From assembly GCA_024710905.1 (NCBI GenBank), contig JANJTV010000100.1, positions 1 to 49,900 on the forward strand: DNA of 49,900 nt, given 5' to 3'. The position numbers and the translations under genes were made by a program. A model generated the notes under the pieces. It made no database searches. It saw only the letters and a list, made by a program, of their open reading frames with translations, and had not been told where the DNA came from. The first letter of the stretch is position 1. Each line of letters opens with the position of its first letter. Source of the stretch: Anaerolineales bacterium. GTDB lineage: Bacteria > Chloroflexota > Anaerolineae > Anaerolineales > Villigracilaceae. This document shows, piece after piece, positions 25,633 through 34,400 of this stretch.

Positions 25633-27047
25633 TGGGCAGCCTCCAGGGCGTTCACAATCCTGTCCATACGCAGGCCATTTGAGCCTTTGATTAGTACAAC
25701 ATCGTTGGCAGACAGGTTTTTCTTCAACCAATCAATAATCGGTGTGATTTCTTCATACTCCTGTATCTGTTGCGCTTCCAGCCCGCCTTTGCGGGCGGCA
25801 TCGGCTATCAGGTGACCGCGCGGGCCCAGGGTGATCAGGGTTTTGGCGACTTCGGCTGCTCGGTGGCCAACCCGTTGGTGGCCTTCTTCTTCATATTTTC
25901 CCAACTCCAACATATCGCCCAGTACGGCAATGCGGTGGCCGTCAATTTCTGCCAGCAGGTTAAGCGCCGCCAGGGTCGATTCGGGTGAGGCATTATAGGT
26001 GTCATCCAGGATCAATGCGCCGCTTTCGGTGCGTACGGCCACCAGGCGTAACTGGTTGGTGCTTTCTTTCAGACCACGAATAATCTCTTCCCAGGTCAGG
26101 CCTTCCACCAGCCCGACGGCCGCAGCGCGCAGGGCGGTTTCCACTGAGTGGCGGCCAATCATGGGGATGTGGATGTGCATTTTTTCGTTCCTGTAATGCA
26201 TGCGGAACCGGATGCCATTCAGCCCCATGCCAACCACCTGGTCGGCCCACAAGTCGGCTGCGGGGTCCAGGCCATAGAAAAAGACCTTTGCCTTGGTGCG
26301 TTCTTTCATGGGTCGTACATACGGGTCGTCATAGTTCAGAATGGCAACCCCATCCGCAGGCAGGGCTTCCACAAGTTCACCTTTGCCCTGGGCGATCATT
26401 TCGATTGAACCAGCTCGCTCGGCATGCACGGTGCCGATATTGTTTATGACGCCTACCTGTGGCAGGGCTATTTCGCAAAGTTGGGCAATCTCACCAGGTA
26501 CATAAAAGCCCATTTCCAACACAGCTACCTGGTGGCCAGGCGTAATGCGCAGGACGTTAAGTGGCAGGCCAATCTCATTGTTCAGGTTGGCTGCGCTCTT
26601 AAGCGTGTTGTAACGCTGGCTCAGCACCTGCGCGATGGCTTCCTTGGTGGTGGATTTGCCCACGCTGCCGGTGATGCCAATCACTCGTAAATCCTTCATT
26701 TCCCGGCGCCAGAAGGCGGCAACCTGCTGCAAAGCGGTGATGGTGTTTTCGACGCGAATGCAAAGCGGAGGCTGGATGCGCGGGTTGAAGTTCCCCAGCC
26801 TGCCTTTGCGAACGTCAATCACCGGGTAGGGTTCATCAATATCGCGCTGGATGAGTGCAGCAATTGCGCCGCGCTGGAAGGCCTGCGTGACGTACTCATG
26901 CCCGTCCACCCGTTCGCCGGGGATGGCAATAAAAAGACCGCCGGGGATGACCTGCCGTGAATCGATTGCCGCCTCGGTAATGATCAGGTTCGTCATTTCC
27001 GGGCGGGAGGATGTCAGGGCGGTCAGTACGTGGGCCAGGGTGAGCAT
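25629..27047 (-). CDS. murF: UDP-MurNAc-tripeptide--D-alanyl-D-alanine ligase
   Basis: A 472-residue Mur ligase that adds D-Ala-D-Ala, the product of Ddl from the same operon. Signatures: the N-terminal IDSRQVIPGGLFIAIPGERVDGHEY, ATP loop TGSVGKSTTKE, EMGFYVPGEI (where MurF usually has EMG), NNIGTVHAERAGS, and DDTYNASPESTLAAL. The last motif is diagnostic of MurF. GAGG lies just before the ATG. The upstream gene is ftsI with a 7-nt gap; murE, which commonly lies between the two, is missing. Confidence 0.96.
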   Translation of the reverse strand: MLTLAHVLTALTSSRPEMTNLIITEAAIDSRQVIPGGLFIAIPGERVDGHEYVTQAFQRGAIAALIQRDIDEPYPVIDVRKGRLGNFNPRIQPPLCIRVENTITALQQVAAFWRREMKDLRVIGITGSVGKSTTKEAIAQVLSQRYNTLKSAANLNNEIGLPLNVLRITPGHQVAVLEMGFYVPGEIAQLCEIALPQVGVINNIGTVHAERAGSIEMIAQGKGELVEALPADGVAILNYDDPYVRPMKERTKAKVFFYGLDPAADLWADQVVGMGLNGIRFRMHYRNEKMHIHIPMIGRHSVETALRAAAVGLVEGLTWEEIIRGLKESTNQLRLVAVRTESGALILDDTYNASPESTLAALNLLAEIDGHRIAVLGDMLELGKYEEEGHQRVGHRAAEVAKTLITLGPRGHLIADAARKGGLEAQQIQEYEEITPIIDWLKKNLSANDVVLIKGSNGLRMDRIVNALEAAQ

Positions 27048-27054
27048 CTTTCCT

Positions 27055-28812
27055 CTATTGGCCTGCCAGCAGCTGCCTGCGGATATTGTCTGGTGGGATG
27101 CCCATCAGTACGACCAGTTTTTCAACCACTTCGCTGAAAACCGGGGCCGCCAGGAAGGATGCCCAGTCGTCGCTGGTTGGTTTTTCCAACCAGACGTAGA
27201 CCATGAATTGCGGGTCATCCACTGGACCCCAGCCGATGAAGGATGCATTGATCTGGTTGGAGCTATACCCGCCAAATTCTGACGGAACCTGGGCGGTGCC
27301 GGTCTTCCCGGCAATACGATAGCCCTCCACGCGGGCCAACGAGCCGCCGCGCTCCAGGCCAGTGGCCAGCATCTCGCTGACGGTGCGAGCCGTTTGCGGG
27401 GAGATGGGCGTACCCAATACCTGGGTGGGTGTGTAATATTCGCCGGTGGCGCTGACCATACCATACAAAACGTGCGGGTAAACCATTTTGCCTTCGTTGG
27501 CCAGGGCCGAGGCGGCAGTGATCATCTGGATCGGGGTCACAGCAACAGCCTGACCGAAGGCAGTAATGGCCAGGTCAACGTCATAATAATCGTCATCATT
27601 GGGCAGTTTCAGGCGGCCAGCAGCCTCGCCGCCCAGGTCGATGCCGGTGGGGCGGCCAATGCCAAAACGCTGCATGTAAGTGAAGAACTTTTCCTTACCC
27701 ATCAAGTCGGCAATGCGCGCCATGCACACGTTGAGCGAGTTTTGCATGCAGCCGGTCATGTCCTGAACGCCCCAGGCGCCCTGGTCCCAGTTGTAGATGT
27801 ACCGGCCGCCGATCTCGTAAAAGCCGGTGTCGAGATAGGTGGTGGTAGGCGCAACAGTTCCGCTGTCAATGGCGGCAGCCATGGTCAGGATTTTGAAAAC
27901 CGAACCCGGCTCATACTGAGTGCCTACCGCGCGGTTAAACTCGCTGGCATACTGGTAAGTCGTAAAATAATCGCTGAAATTGTTCAGGTCCATGGTGGGG
28001 GTGGAAGCCAGCGCCAGGATTTCTCCGTTGCGCGGGTCCATCACAATGATCGTGCCACTGACAGCACCCGTTTCATCCAGCGCGTCGAACAGGATTTCCT
28101 CAACAGCCGCCTGGATCTCTCGGTCGATGGTCAGGATTAAATCTGCGCCCCTGGGTACTTCGGGCAATTCCTCGGCGCGGTTCGGGTTCTCAGGGACCCA
28201 GACTGTGATCGGAACACCGGCCAGCAGGTCGTTGTACTTTTCTTCCACGCCGAAGTAGCCGCGTCCGTTCTGGGCGACGAAACCAATTGTGTTCGACGCA
28301 AGCGAGTTTTCGGGGTAAGTGCGGCGAAGCTGGGCGCGGAAATCCAGCCCGTTCAGGCTGGGGTCGCCGCTCTGGCTGTATTGCGAGGCCAACTGCTCCT
28401 GCATTACCATCAACTCATTGGCAATGTTATGGTCCACATCGCGAGCCAGCGCCATGTACATCAATCCTTCGGCGGGGTTGGTGATATTGTTAAAAACAGT
28501 GTCGTAATCCAGGCCCAGTGAAACACTCAGGGTCAGGGCAATGGTCTGTGGGTTGCGGATGTCGCGCAGGTTTACGCCAATCTCGTAAACGGTTTTGTTT
28601 CCGGCCAGCAGGCGACCTTGCCTATCAAAGATGTTCCCGCGCTCCGGGTACAGTGTGCGGTATACGCCTTCATACCAGTTTTCGCTTCGATTCATGAACT
28701 CGGCTGCCTGCGGGCTGTTTTGAATACGCACCATTTGGAAGACAATGGCGAAAGCCAGCAGGCCGAAGATGCCGGCCAGAGAGAGGGAGCGAATCCGGTA
28801 TTGTTTCTTCAT
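27055..28812 (-). CDS. ftsI: Class B penicillin-binding protein (FtsI-type transpeptidase)
   Basis: A 585-residue transpeptidase that cross-links septal peptidoglycan. An N-terminal membrane anchor (about 10-28) is followed by a pedestal domain starting at PERGNIFDRQGRLLA, then the penicillin-binding domain. The active-site motifs are SVFK (S304 to K307), SLN (S359 to N361) and KTGT (503-506). No PASTA domains follow. It begins 3 nt after the ftsL-like gene with no clear ribosome site, so translation coupling is likely. Confidence 0.95.
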   Translation of the reverse strand: MKKQYRIRSLSLAGIFGLLAFAIVFQMVRIQNSPQAAEFMNRSENWYEGVYRTLYPERGNIFDRQGRLLAGNKTVYEIGVNLRDIRNPQTIALTLSVSLGLDYDTVFNNITNPAEGLMYMALARDVDHNIANELMVMQEQLASQYSQSGDPSLNGLDFRAQLRRTYPENSLASNTIGFVAQNGRGYFGVEEKYNDLLAGVPITVWVPENPNRAEELPEVPRGADLILTIDREIQAAVEEILFDALDETGAVSGTIIVMDPRNGEILALASTPTMDLNNFSDYFTTYQYASEFNRAVGTQYEPGSVFKILTMAAAIDSGTVAPTTTYLDTGFYEIGGRYIYNWDQGAWGVQDMTGCMQNSLNVCMARIADLMGKEKFFTYMQRFGIGRPTGIDLGGEAAGRLKLPNDDDYYDVDLAITAFGQAVAVTPIQMITAASALANEGKMVYPHVLYGMVSATGEYYTPTQVLGTPISPQTARTVSEMLATGLERGGSLARVEGYRIAGKTGTAQVPSEFGGYSSNQINASFIGWGPVDDPQFMVYVWLEKPTSDDWASFLAAPVFSEVVEKLVVLMGIPPDNIRRQLLAGQ

Positions 28813-28815
28813 AGG

Positions 28816-29313
28816 TTATGGTTGAAAGACCGGCAGCGGGGTAGCGGCTGCCGAAATTTCCCTATGCAACCACTCAAACAGTGATTGCTTAAAAGCCGGA
28901 TCAGCCAGCAGGATGTTCTGCTGGGGAGCAGTGCTGGTGAGACTGACAGCATTGTTGGGGAAGTAGCCCGGCACCACGATATATTGGATCTCATCCTTGG
29001 CAACAGGTTGGAAACCCATTTTTTCGGCGCGGCGCTCGAGGTTGCCAATCGAGAGCTGCAGGGCAATGTCGGCCTGTAAGTCTGCGTTGATGCGCTGGTT
29101 GAGGATGATTTCCTGCTCGAGGGTCTGGATCTGCCGTCCGGTAATGGCGGCGCGGGCGGTTACGTTCAGGTACAGGCCTGCCACCAGCGCGGCAACCACA
29201 ATGGCCGCCAGCACCACGAATAGCCATTGGCGCTGGTTGTGCCACGACATCTCGCGGTACTGGCGCAAGATGCGGGCGGCTTGCATGTTGGGGGTGTGCA
29301 GTGTATGTTCCAT
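28816..29313 (-). CDS. FtsL-like bitopic division protein (by position)
   Basis: A 165-residue protein with about 28 polar residues, one membrane segment (about 30-50), then a likely coiled coil (ITGRQIQTLEQEIILNQRINADLQADIA) and a short tail with RRAEKMGFQPV. That last stretch resembles the AEKLGF-type motif near the end of FtsL/DivIC proteins. Its place between rsmH and ftsI is the classic ftsL position. The start is 1 nt after the rsmH stop. Sequence similarity alone is weak, as usual for this family, and the tail of about 45 residues after the motif is longer than usual. Confidence 0.72.
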   Translation of the reverse strand: MEHTLHTPNMQAARILRQYREMSWHNQRQWLFVVLAAIVVAALVAGLYLNVTARAAITGRQIQTLEQEIILNQRINADLQADIALQLSIGNLERRAEKMGFQPVAKDEIQYIVVPGYFPNNAVSLTSTAPQQNILLADPAFKQSLFEWLHREISAAATPLPVFQP

Positions 29314-29314
29314 A

Positions 29315-30235
29315 TTAAAGTTTCTCGATAATCCTTAGTTTGGCCGAGCGTGCCCGGTTGTTGATTTTTGATTCTTCCTCGCCGGCCATCATTGGCTTGC
29401 GCGAGATTTCCTTGACGGTGGCCTTGTGGCCGCAGGTGCAAATCGGTTGGCGGGGTGGGCACAGGCAGTCTGTACTTTCACGCCTGAAGTACTCCTTTAC
29501 CAGCCGGTCTTCCAGTGAGTGGAAGGAGATGACTGCCAGCCTGCCGCCTTGTTTCAGCACCCCGGTGGCCAGGGGCAGTACCTGTTCCACACTTTCCAAC
29601 TCCCGGTTTACGGCGATGCGTAGGGCCTGGAAGGTGCGCGTGGCCGGGTGGATCTTCTCGGGGCGCCCGATTGTTTTTTGGATCAGCCCCGCCAACTGGC
29701 TGGTGCTCTCCAGTGGCCTGGCTTGCACAATGGCTCTGGCAATGCGCCGGGAGAGGCGCTCTTCCCCGTAACGATAGAGGATGTCTGCCAGTTCCTCTTC
29801 AGCCAGGGTATTGACCAGGTCTGCCGCCGACAGCGAGGCGTCGGGGGAGAAGCGCATATCCAGCGGACCGTCTTGCAGGAAGGAGAAGCCCCGTTCGGGC
29901 GTATCCACCTGCATGGAGGAGATGCCCAAGTCCAGGACAATCCCATCCACGGTTTCCCAGTTCAGCAGGCGGGCCTGTTCGGCCATTTGAAGGTAGGAGG
30001 CCTGCCGGATGTGAACGCGCTCGCCAAAGCGGTTGAGCTTTTCTCGCGCAATGGCGAGCGCCTGGGGGTCCACATCCAAACCCAACAACTGCCCGTGGGG
30101 GCTGCTCAGTTCGAGCAATCCGGCGGCGTGCCCTCCTGCCCCGAGGGTGCCATCCACGTAGCGGCCGGGAGAATGCGGCTGCAAAGCGTGTATAATCTCT
30201 TTGTAAAGTACTGGCAGGTGAGGTTCAGTTGCCAT
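29315..30235 (-). CDS. rsmH: 16S rRNA (cytosine1402-N4)-methyltransferase
   Basis: A 306-residue methyltransferase (MraW/RsmH) that modifies C1402 of 16S rRNA using S-adenosylmethionine. Signatures: HLPVLYKEIIHAL, DGTLGAGGHAAGLLE (SAM site), LDVDPQALAIA, LDLGISSMQVDTPERGFSF, RIAVNRELE and VISFHSLEDRLVKEYFRR. The ATG at 30235 overlaps the end of mraZ by 11 nt. An in-frame extension up to 30376 is a shadow of mraZ. Confidence 0.96.
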   Translation of the reverse strand: MATEPHLPVLYKEIIHALQPHSPGRYVDGTLGAGGHAAGLLELSSPHGQLLGLDVDPQALAIAREKLNRFGERVHIRQASYLQMAEQARLLNWETVDGIVLDLGISSMQVDTPERGFSFLQDGPLDMRFSPDASLSAADLVNTLAEEELADILYRYGEERLSRRIARAIVQARPLESTSQLAGLIQKTIGRPEKIHPATRTFQALRIAVNRELESVEQVLPLATGVLKQGGRLAVISFHSLEDRLVKEYFRRESTDCLCPPRQPICTCGHKATVKEISRKPMMAGEEESKINNRARSAKLRIIEKL

Positions 30236-30674
30236 TTTGCCCGGTTGAAAGATCAAGCGCGGCAAATCGCTGGGCATTGGCCTCGGCATCCTGCAGGGTT
30301 TCCATCTGGCTGTTCCACTCAGCGGGCGACCAAATTTCAAAATATTCGCCCTGGCCAATGACCATGGCTTCGCCATTCAGGCCCAGGAACTGCCGCAGGT
30401 TTTGTGGGATGAGGATGCGCCCGGCCTTGTCCACTTCCACCTGGTAGGCAGAGGAGAGCAAGAGGCGGCGTAGCAGGCGGGCGGAAGGATCGGTCAGGCT
30501 CATGCTGTTGATGCGATCATAGACCTGCTTGAAATAGGCCGCAGTCATCACCATCAGGTTGCGGTCGAAGCCCTGGGAAATAAAGGCTCCTTCTCCCAGG
30601 CCGTCACGGAACACCGACGGAATTGTTAGGCGTCCTTTATCGTCCAGGGAGTGCGAATACTGACCTAAGAACAT
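30225..30674 (-). CDS. mraZ: Transcriptional regulator MraZ
   Basis: A 149-residue MraZ with two AbrB-like half domains. The first shows QYSHSLDDKGRLTIPSVFR and the second VEVDKAGRILIPQNLRQFLGL, each with the DxKGR or DKAGR core that contacts DNA. MraZ represses or tunes its own operon by binding TGGG repeats upstream, and four such repeats are present here (30726-30759). The start has AAGGAGAG about 9 nt upstream. It is the first gene of the operon. Confidence 0.97.
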   Translation of the reverse strand: MFLGQYSHSLDDKGRLTIPSVFRDGLGEGAFISQGFDRNLMVMTAAYFKQVYDRINSMSLTDPSARLLRRLLLSSAYQVEVDKAGRILIPQNLRQFLGLNGEAMVIGQGEYFEIWSPAEWNSQMETLQDAEANAQRFAALDLSTGQNGN

Positions 30675-30725
30675 ACGTTCTAATCTCTCCTTAATGTGTG
30701 GAACGCCAGGCTATTTGCCCGGCGC

Positions 30726-30759
30726 TCCACAACGTCCCACTTTCTCCCACTTACACCCA
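30726..30759 (-). promoter_or_regulatory. MraZ operator: TGGG direct repeats at 10-bp period
   Basis: On the minus strand TGGG occurs at 30759-30756, 30749-30746 and 30739-30736, and a degenerate TGGA at 30729-30726, all exactly 10 bp apart. This is the known MraZ box design (TGGGN repeats). It lies immediately after the -10 box, where bound MraZ would block transcription start or escape. Confidence 0.9.
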
Positions 30760-30760
30760 T

Positions 30761-30789
30761 ATTTTACAGTCTTTTTGGGCGTTTTACAA
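30761..30789 (-). promoter_or_regulatory. Promoter of the division/cell-wall operon
   Basis: On the minus strand TTGTAA (30789-30784) and TAAAAT (30766-30761) are separated by 17 bp, and TG precedes the -10. Transcription would begin near the first TGGG repeat. Confidence 0.75.
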
Positions 30790-30810
30790 GTGGCGATAGT
30801 ACCTATCTCC

Positions 30811-30816
30811 TATAAA
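30811..30816 (+). promoter_or_regulatory. Possible -10 box of the methyltransferase gene
   Basis: TATAAA on the plus strand is divergent from the mraZ promoter. No clear -35 is visible. A second candidate, TACAAT at 30861-30866, lies closer to the chosen start. Confidence 0.35.
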
Positions 30817-30880
30817 ATGGATGCTTTTGGTAAGGCTTATGGTTAGAAATAACCATAAAATACAATTTGATCAGGGAAAA

Positions 30881-31762
30881 ATGATGAATTTGGATTTACT
30901 GCAAGCCGCGCGCTGGCAGGATTACGAATTATTGGATAGTGGGAACGGCCTGAAACTGGAACGTTTTGGGCCTTATTTGTTTGTTCGTCCGGAGGTTCAG
31001 GCCATCTGGCGGCCCTCCCTACCGGAGAAAAACTGGCAGGCGGCGCATGCTGTCTTCCGCACGACCAGTGAGGAAAGTGGCGGCCACTGGGAATTTAAAA
31101 AGAAAGTCCCCGAACGTTGGCAGATGAATTATGACAGTCTCAAGTTCTGGGTCATGACCACACCGGGGCGCCACCTGGGCGTCTTCCCTGAATGCGCCGC
31201 CCACTGGGATTGGATGATGGAACAATTGGCCGGGGCGAAACGTCCTGCCCGGGTGCTGAATCTGTTTGGCTATACCGGGCTGGCTTCGCTAGCCGCAGCC
31301 CAGGCCGGGGCGGTAGTAACGCACATAGATGCCTCCAAAAAGTCGGTCGGATGGGCGCGTGAAAACCAGGCTCTCTCCGGGTTGGCTGAAAAACCCATCC
31401 GCTGGATCGTGGATGATGCATTGAAGTTTGTGGAACGTGAAGTACGACGGGGTGTGAAGTACGACGGCATTTATTTAGACCCGCCCAAGTTCGGGCGCGG
31501 CCCCAAAGGCGAAGTCTGGGAGATTTACCAGTCCCTGCCCTTGCTGCTGGAAGCCTGCCGCAAGGTGTTAAGTGATTCGCCGTTGTTCCTGGCAGTCACC
31601 ATGTATGCTGTCAAAGCCTCGGGTGTACATTTATATGCCAGCCTGGAAGAGCTGATGATGAAATATAATGGCCATATCCAGGCGGGCGAACTGGTGACCC
31701 GCGAAACCTCCGGCAAGCGGCTGATTTCACAGGCTGTGTTTGCCCGCTGGCAAGCCAGATAA
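30881..31762 (+). CDS. Class I SAM-dependent methyltransferase
   Basis: A 293-residue methyltransferase. The SAM-binding motif is VLNLFGYTGLASLAAAQAGA, the acidic residue of motif II is in THIDASKKSV, and the catalytic-type motif is LDPPKFGRGPKG, which resembles the (D/N)PP(K/Y) motif of N- and C-methyltransferases that act on nucleic acids. It resembles RlmI/RlmK-type enzymes and probably modifies RNA, but the target is uncertain. I start it at the ATG pair 30881/30884 behind AGGGA. An in-frame ATG at 30821 would add about 20 unlikely residues and places the start only 4 nt after TATAAA. Confidence 0.85.
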   Translation: MMNLDLLQAARWQDYELLDSGNGLKLERFGPYLFVRPEVQAIWRPSLPEKNWQAAHAVFRTTSEESGGHWEFKKKVPERWQMNYDSLKFWVMTTPGRHLGVFPECAAHWDWMMEQLAGAKRPARVLNLFGYTGLASLAAAQAGAVVTHIDASKKSVGWARENQALSGLAEKPIRWIVDDALKFVEREVRRGVKYDGIYLDPPKFGRGPKGEVWEIYQSLPLLLEACRKVLSDSPLFLAVTMYAVKASGVHLYASLEELMMKYNGHIQAGELVTRETSGKRLISQAVFARWQAR

Positions 31763-31856
31763 ATTTGGTTTGTTCGGTGATACACTGATAAATATTTGTT
31801 TAGTTAAGTATTCCACCCTGTGTTGAGAAAGCAGGGGAGATTGAACCAAATTCGCT

Positions 31857-34400
31857 ATGACACTGCCGCCACTCAAGCAAGTCAGCCTCCGTTTTGCCTT
31901 ATTGAGCATTGCCTGGACAATTTTATGCCTGGCTGCTCTTTACTTCATTAACACTGGAGACTTGAGCCCTGAGCTGTTTTGGCGCAACCTGATTGTGCTA
32001 ACTGTGCTCTGGTTGGTTGGTTTGATCCTGGCTTTTTTCCTGTTCTTGCGTATTCGCTTGTTTATGGGGAAAGAGCTACTGGCTACCCGTGAGTTGGCTG
32101 CCAGCCGTGAGCAGTTTCGCCAACTGGTAGATCTCTCTCCCAATGCTGTTGCCATGCATAAGGATGGCCTGCTGATCTTTGTCAACCAGGCCGGGTTGCA
32201 ATTAATCGGTGCGGAAATCAGCGAACAGGTCCTGGGCCGCCCGGTGCTCGATTTTATGCATCCGGACTACCGGGATTTGGTCACAAAGCGCATTCAGAGC
32301 ATGGTGCAAACCCGCCAGCCTGCCCCGCCCGCCGAGGAAAAGCTGATTCGGTTGGACGGCTCGGTGGTGGATGTCATGATCAGTTCTGCCCCACTGGATG
32401 TTGACGGGCAGTTGGTCTTCCAACTGGTGGCGCAGGACCTGAGCCAGCAAAAGAAGCTGGAACGCGCCCTGGCCAGCATTGAAGAAGGGGTTTCCAATTT
32501 TATTGGCCAGAAATTCTTCGACTCGGCAGTAGTGGGCCTGGCTCGGGCAATGGAATGTGATGTGGCGTTTATCGGACGCTACATGGCAGATAAAAATGAG
32601 GTGCATACCATAGCCGTTGCCCGGGATGGTCAGGTCAGCAGCAATTTCATCTATTCGCTGACAGGCTCACCCTGCGAAAACGTGGTTGATAAAAAACTTT
32701 GCTGTTACCCGATGGGTGTTGCCGACCTGTTCCCTAAAGACATTGCCCTGCGCCAAATGGGCGTGGAGGGATATATCGGCGTACCACTCTGGGATTCGAA
32801 TGACAGCCCCAGTGGGATTATTGTCGCGTTGTACAAAACCCCCATCGAAAACCAGGCATTTGCCCAGGGTGTGCTGAATATTTTTGCCAGCCGCGTGCAG
32901 TCTGAAATGGAACGTAATGATGTCATGCAGGCGTACCAGGAAACGCAAGCTCGGCTGCAGGCGGTTTTTGAGACCATCCCGTTTGACTTCTGGGTGTGTG
33001 ATGACCAGGGTCGTACCATTATCCAAAACAATGTTTCGCGCCAACTCTGGGGAGACCAGATTGGCAAGCGGGCTGAAGACGCAGACATTGACCCGGATAC
33101 ATTATCCATGTGGCTTGAAAACAACCACAAAGTACTGGCGGGCGAGGTGGTACATCGTGAAGTGGAGATGCGGGTAAACGGTGAGTTGCGTTCCGTTGAG
33201 ATCATCCTTGCGCCGGTAACACTGGATGGGAAAACGCATGGCTTCCTGGGCATGCATATTGACGTTTCCGAACGAAAGCGTACTGAACAATTGTTACGCC
33301 GTTCATACGAACGGATGAGTGCCCTGCGCGAGATTGACCACGCCATATTGGGCGGGGTGGATATTTCTCTGGTGTTGGATTCGATCCTGCGCCACCTGAC
33401 AGCCATGCTGGAGGTGGATGGCGCAGAAATCATTCACTATTTTTCTGAAACCAACGAATTGCAGATTGCTGCCCGGCGCGGGGTCGGAACGTACCCGGTC
33501 GAGAAGCACTTCCCGCTAGAAGGGGATATCTGTGCTCAGGCCATCCTCAACCTGCGGCGCATTGTGGTCAATGATTTCCCAACGTATCTTAAGGATTATC
33601 CCGATTGTTCAGACCTGGTGGATGAGAACTTTAAGACCTACATTGCCCTGCCGTTAATGGCCAAAGGGAAAGTCAAAGGGGTGCTGGAATTCTTCCATCG
33701 TTCGGAGTTGACACCCGACAAGGAATGGTGGGCCATTGCCGAATCGTTTGCCGACCAGGTGGCGATCGCCATTGATAATTACTTCCTGTTTCGCGATTTG
33801 CAAATGTCCAACATGGAGCTTTCACAGGCCTATGACCTGACTCTGGAAGGCTGGTCACGGGCGCTGGAAATCCGTGACCACGAGACCGAGGGCCATACCC
33901 GACGTGTGACCGAACTGACCATGCGCCTGGCGCGGGCAGCAGGTTGCCGGGAGGATGAACTGGTGCACATCCGGCGCGGAGCCTTACTGCATGATATTGG
34001 CAAGATGGGCATCCCGGACAGCATTTTGCGCAAACCGGGCAAGTTGACCGAGGAGGAGTGGGTCATCATCCGCAAGCATCCACAAACTGCGTTTGACCTG
34101 CTCAAGCCCATCCCATTCCTACGCCCGGCATTGGAAATCCCGCACTATCATCACGAACGCTGGGACGGCACGGGTTACCCGCATGGCCTAAAGGGCGAGC
34201 AAATTCCCCTCGCGGCGCGCATCTTTACGATTGTGGATGTCTGGGATGCCCTGATCAATGACCGTTCCTACCGCAAGGCCATGTCCCTGCGTAAAGCGTT
34301 GGATTATATGCGCGCCAACCGCGGAACGCTTTTTGACCCGCAAATTTTGGACCTGTTTCTTAAGATGGTTAACACTGACCAGCTTAGAATCGAAGAATGA
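31857..34400 (+). CDS. PAS/GAF sensor with HD-GYP c-di-GMP phosphodiesterase domain
   Basis: An 847-residue membrane signalling protein. Two membrane helices (about 11-31 and 43-67) are followed by a PAS domain (about 85-200), a GAF-like region (about 205-345), a second PAS (about 360-475), a GAF domain (about 480-640) and an HD-GYP domain (about 650-840). The HD pair is H712-D713 in LLHDIGKMGIPD, and the GYP motif is HHERWDGTGYPHGLKGEQIP, both intact, so it should hydrolyse c-di-GMP. No periplasmic sensor domain is seen between the helices. Its stop overlaps the next start in ATGA. The ribosome site is poor, with AGGGGAG lying about 20 nt upstream. Confidence 0.9.
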   Translation: MTLPPLKQVSLRFALLSIAWTILCLAALYFINTGDLSPELFWRNLIVLTVLWLVGLILAFFLFLRIRLFMGKELLATRELAASREQFRQLVDLSPNAVAMHKDGLLIFVNQAGLQLIGAEISEQVLGRPVLDFMHPDYRDLVTKRIQSMVQTRQPAPPAEEKLIRLDGSVVDVMISSAPLDVDGQLVFQLVAQDLSQQKKLERALASIEEGVSNFIGQKFFDSAVVGLARAMECDVAFIGRYMADKNEVHTIAVARDGQVSSNFIYSLTGSPCENVVDKKLCCYPMGVADLFPKDIALRQMGVEGYIGVPLWDSNDSPSGIIVALYKTPIENQAFAQGVLNIFASRVQSEMERNDVMQAYQETQARLQAVFETIPFDFWVCDDQGRTIIQNNVSRQLWGDQIGKRAEDADIDPDTLSMWLENNHKVLAGEVVHREVEMRVNGELRSVEIILAPVTLDGKTHGFLGMHIDVSERKRTEQLLRRSYERMSALREIDHAILGGVDISLVLDSILRHLTAMLEVDGAEIIHYFSETNELQIAARRGVGTYPVEKHFPLEGDICAQAILNLRRIVVNDFPTYLKDYPDCSDLVDENFKTYIALPLMAKGKVKGVLEFFHRSELTPDKEWWAIAESFADQVAIAIDNYFLFRDLQMSNMELSQAYDLTLEGWSRALEIRDHETEGHTRRVTELTMRLARAAGCREDELVHIRRGALLHDIGKMGIPDSILRKPGKLTEEEWVIIRKHPQTAFDLLKPIPFLRPALEIPHYHHERWDGTGYPHGLKGEQIPLAARIFTIVDVWDALINDRSYRKAMSLRKALDYMRANRGTLFDPQILDLFLKMVNTDQLRIEE

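Noticed and set aside
30190..30196. TATAAT on the plus strand near 30191
   Set aside because: It lies inside the rsmH coding region, has no -35 partner and no plus-strand gene follows.
30236..30376. N-terminal extension of rsmH
   Set aside because: It lies over mraZ in another frame, and the family N-terminus HLPVLYKEII follows the ATG at 30235.
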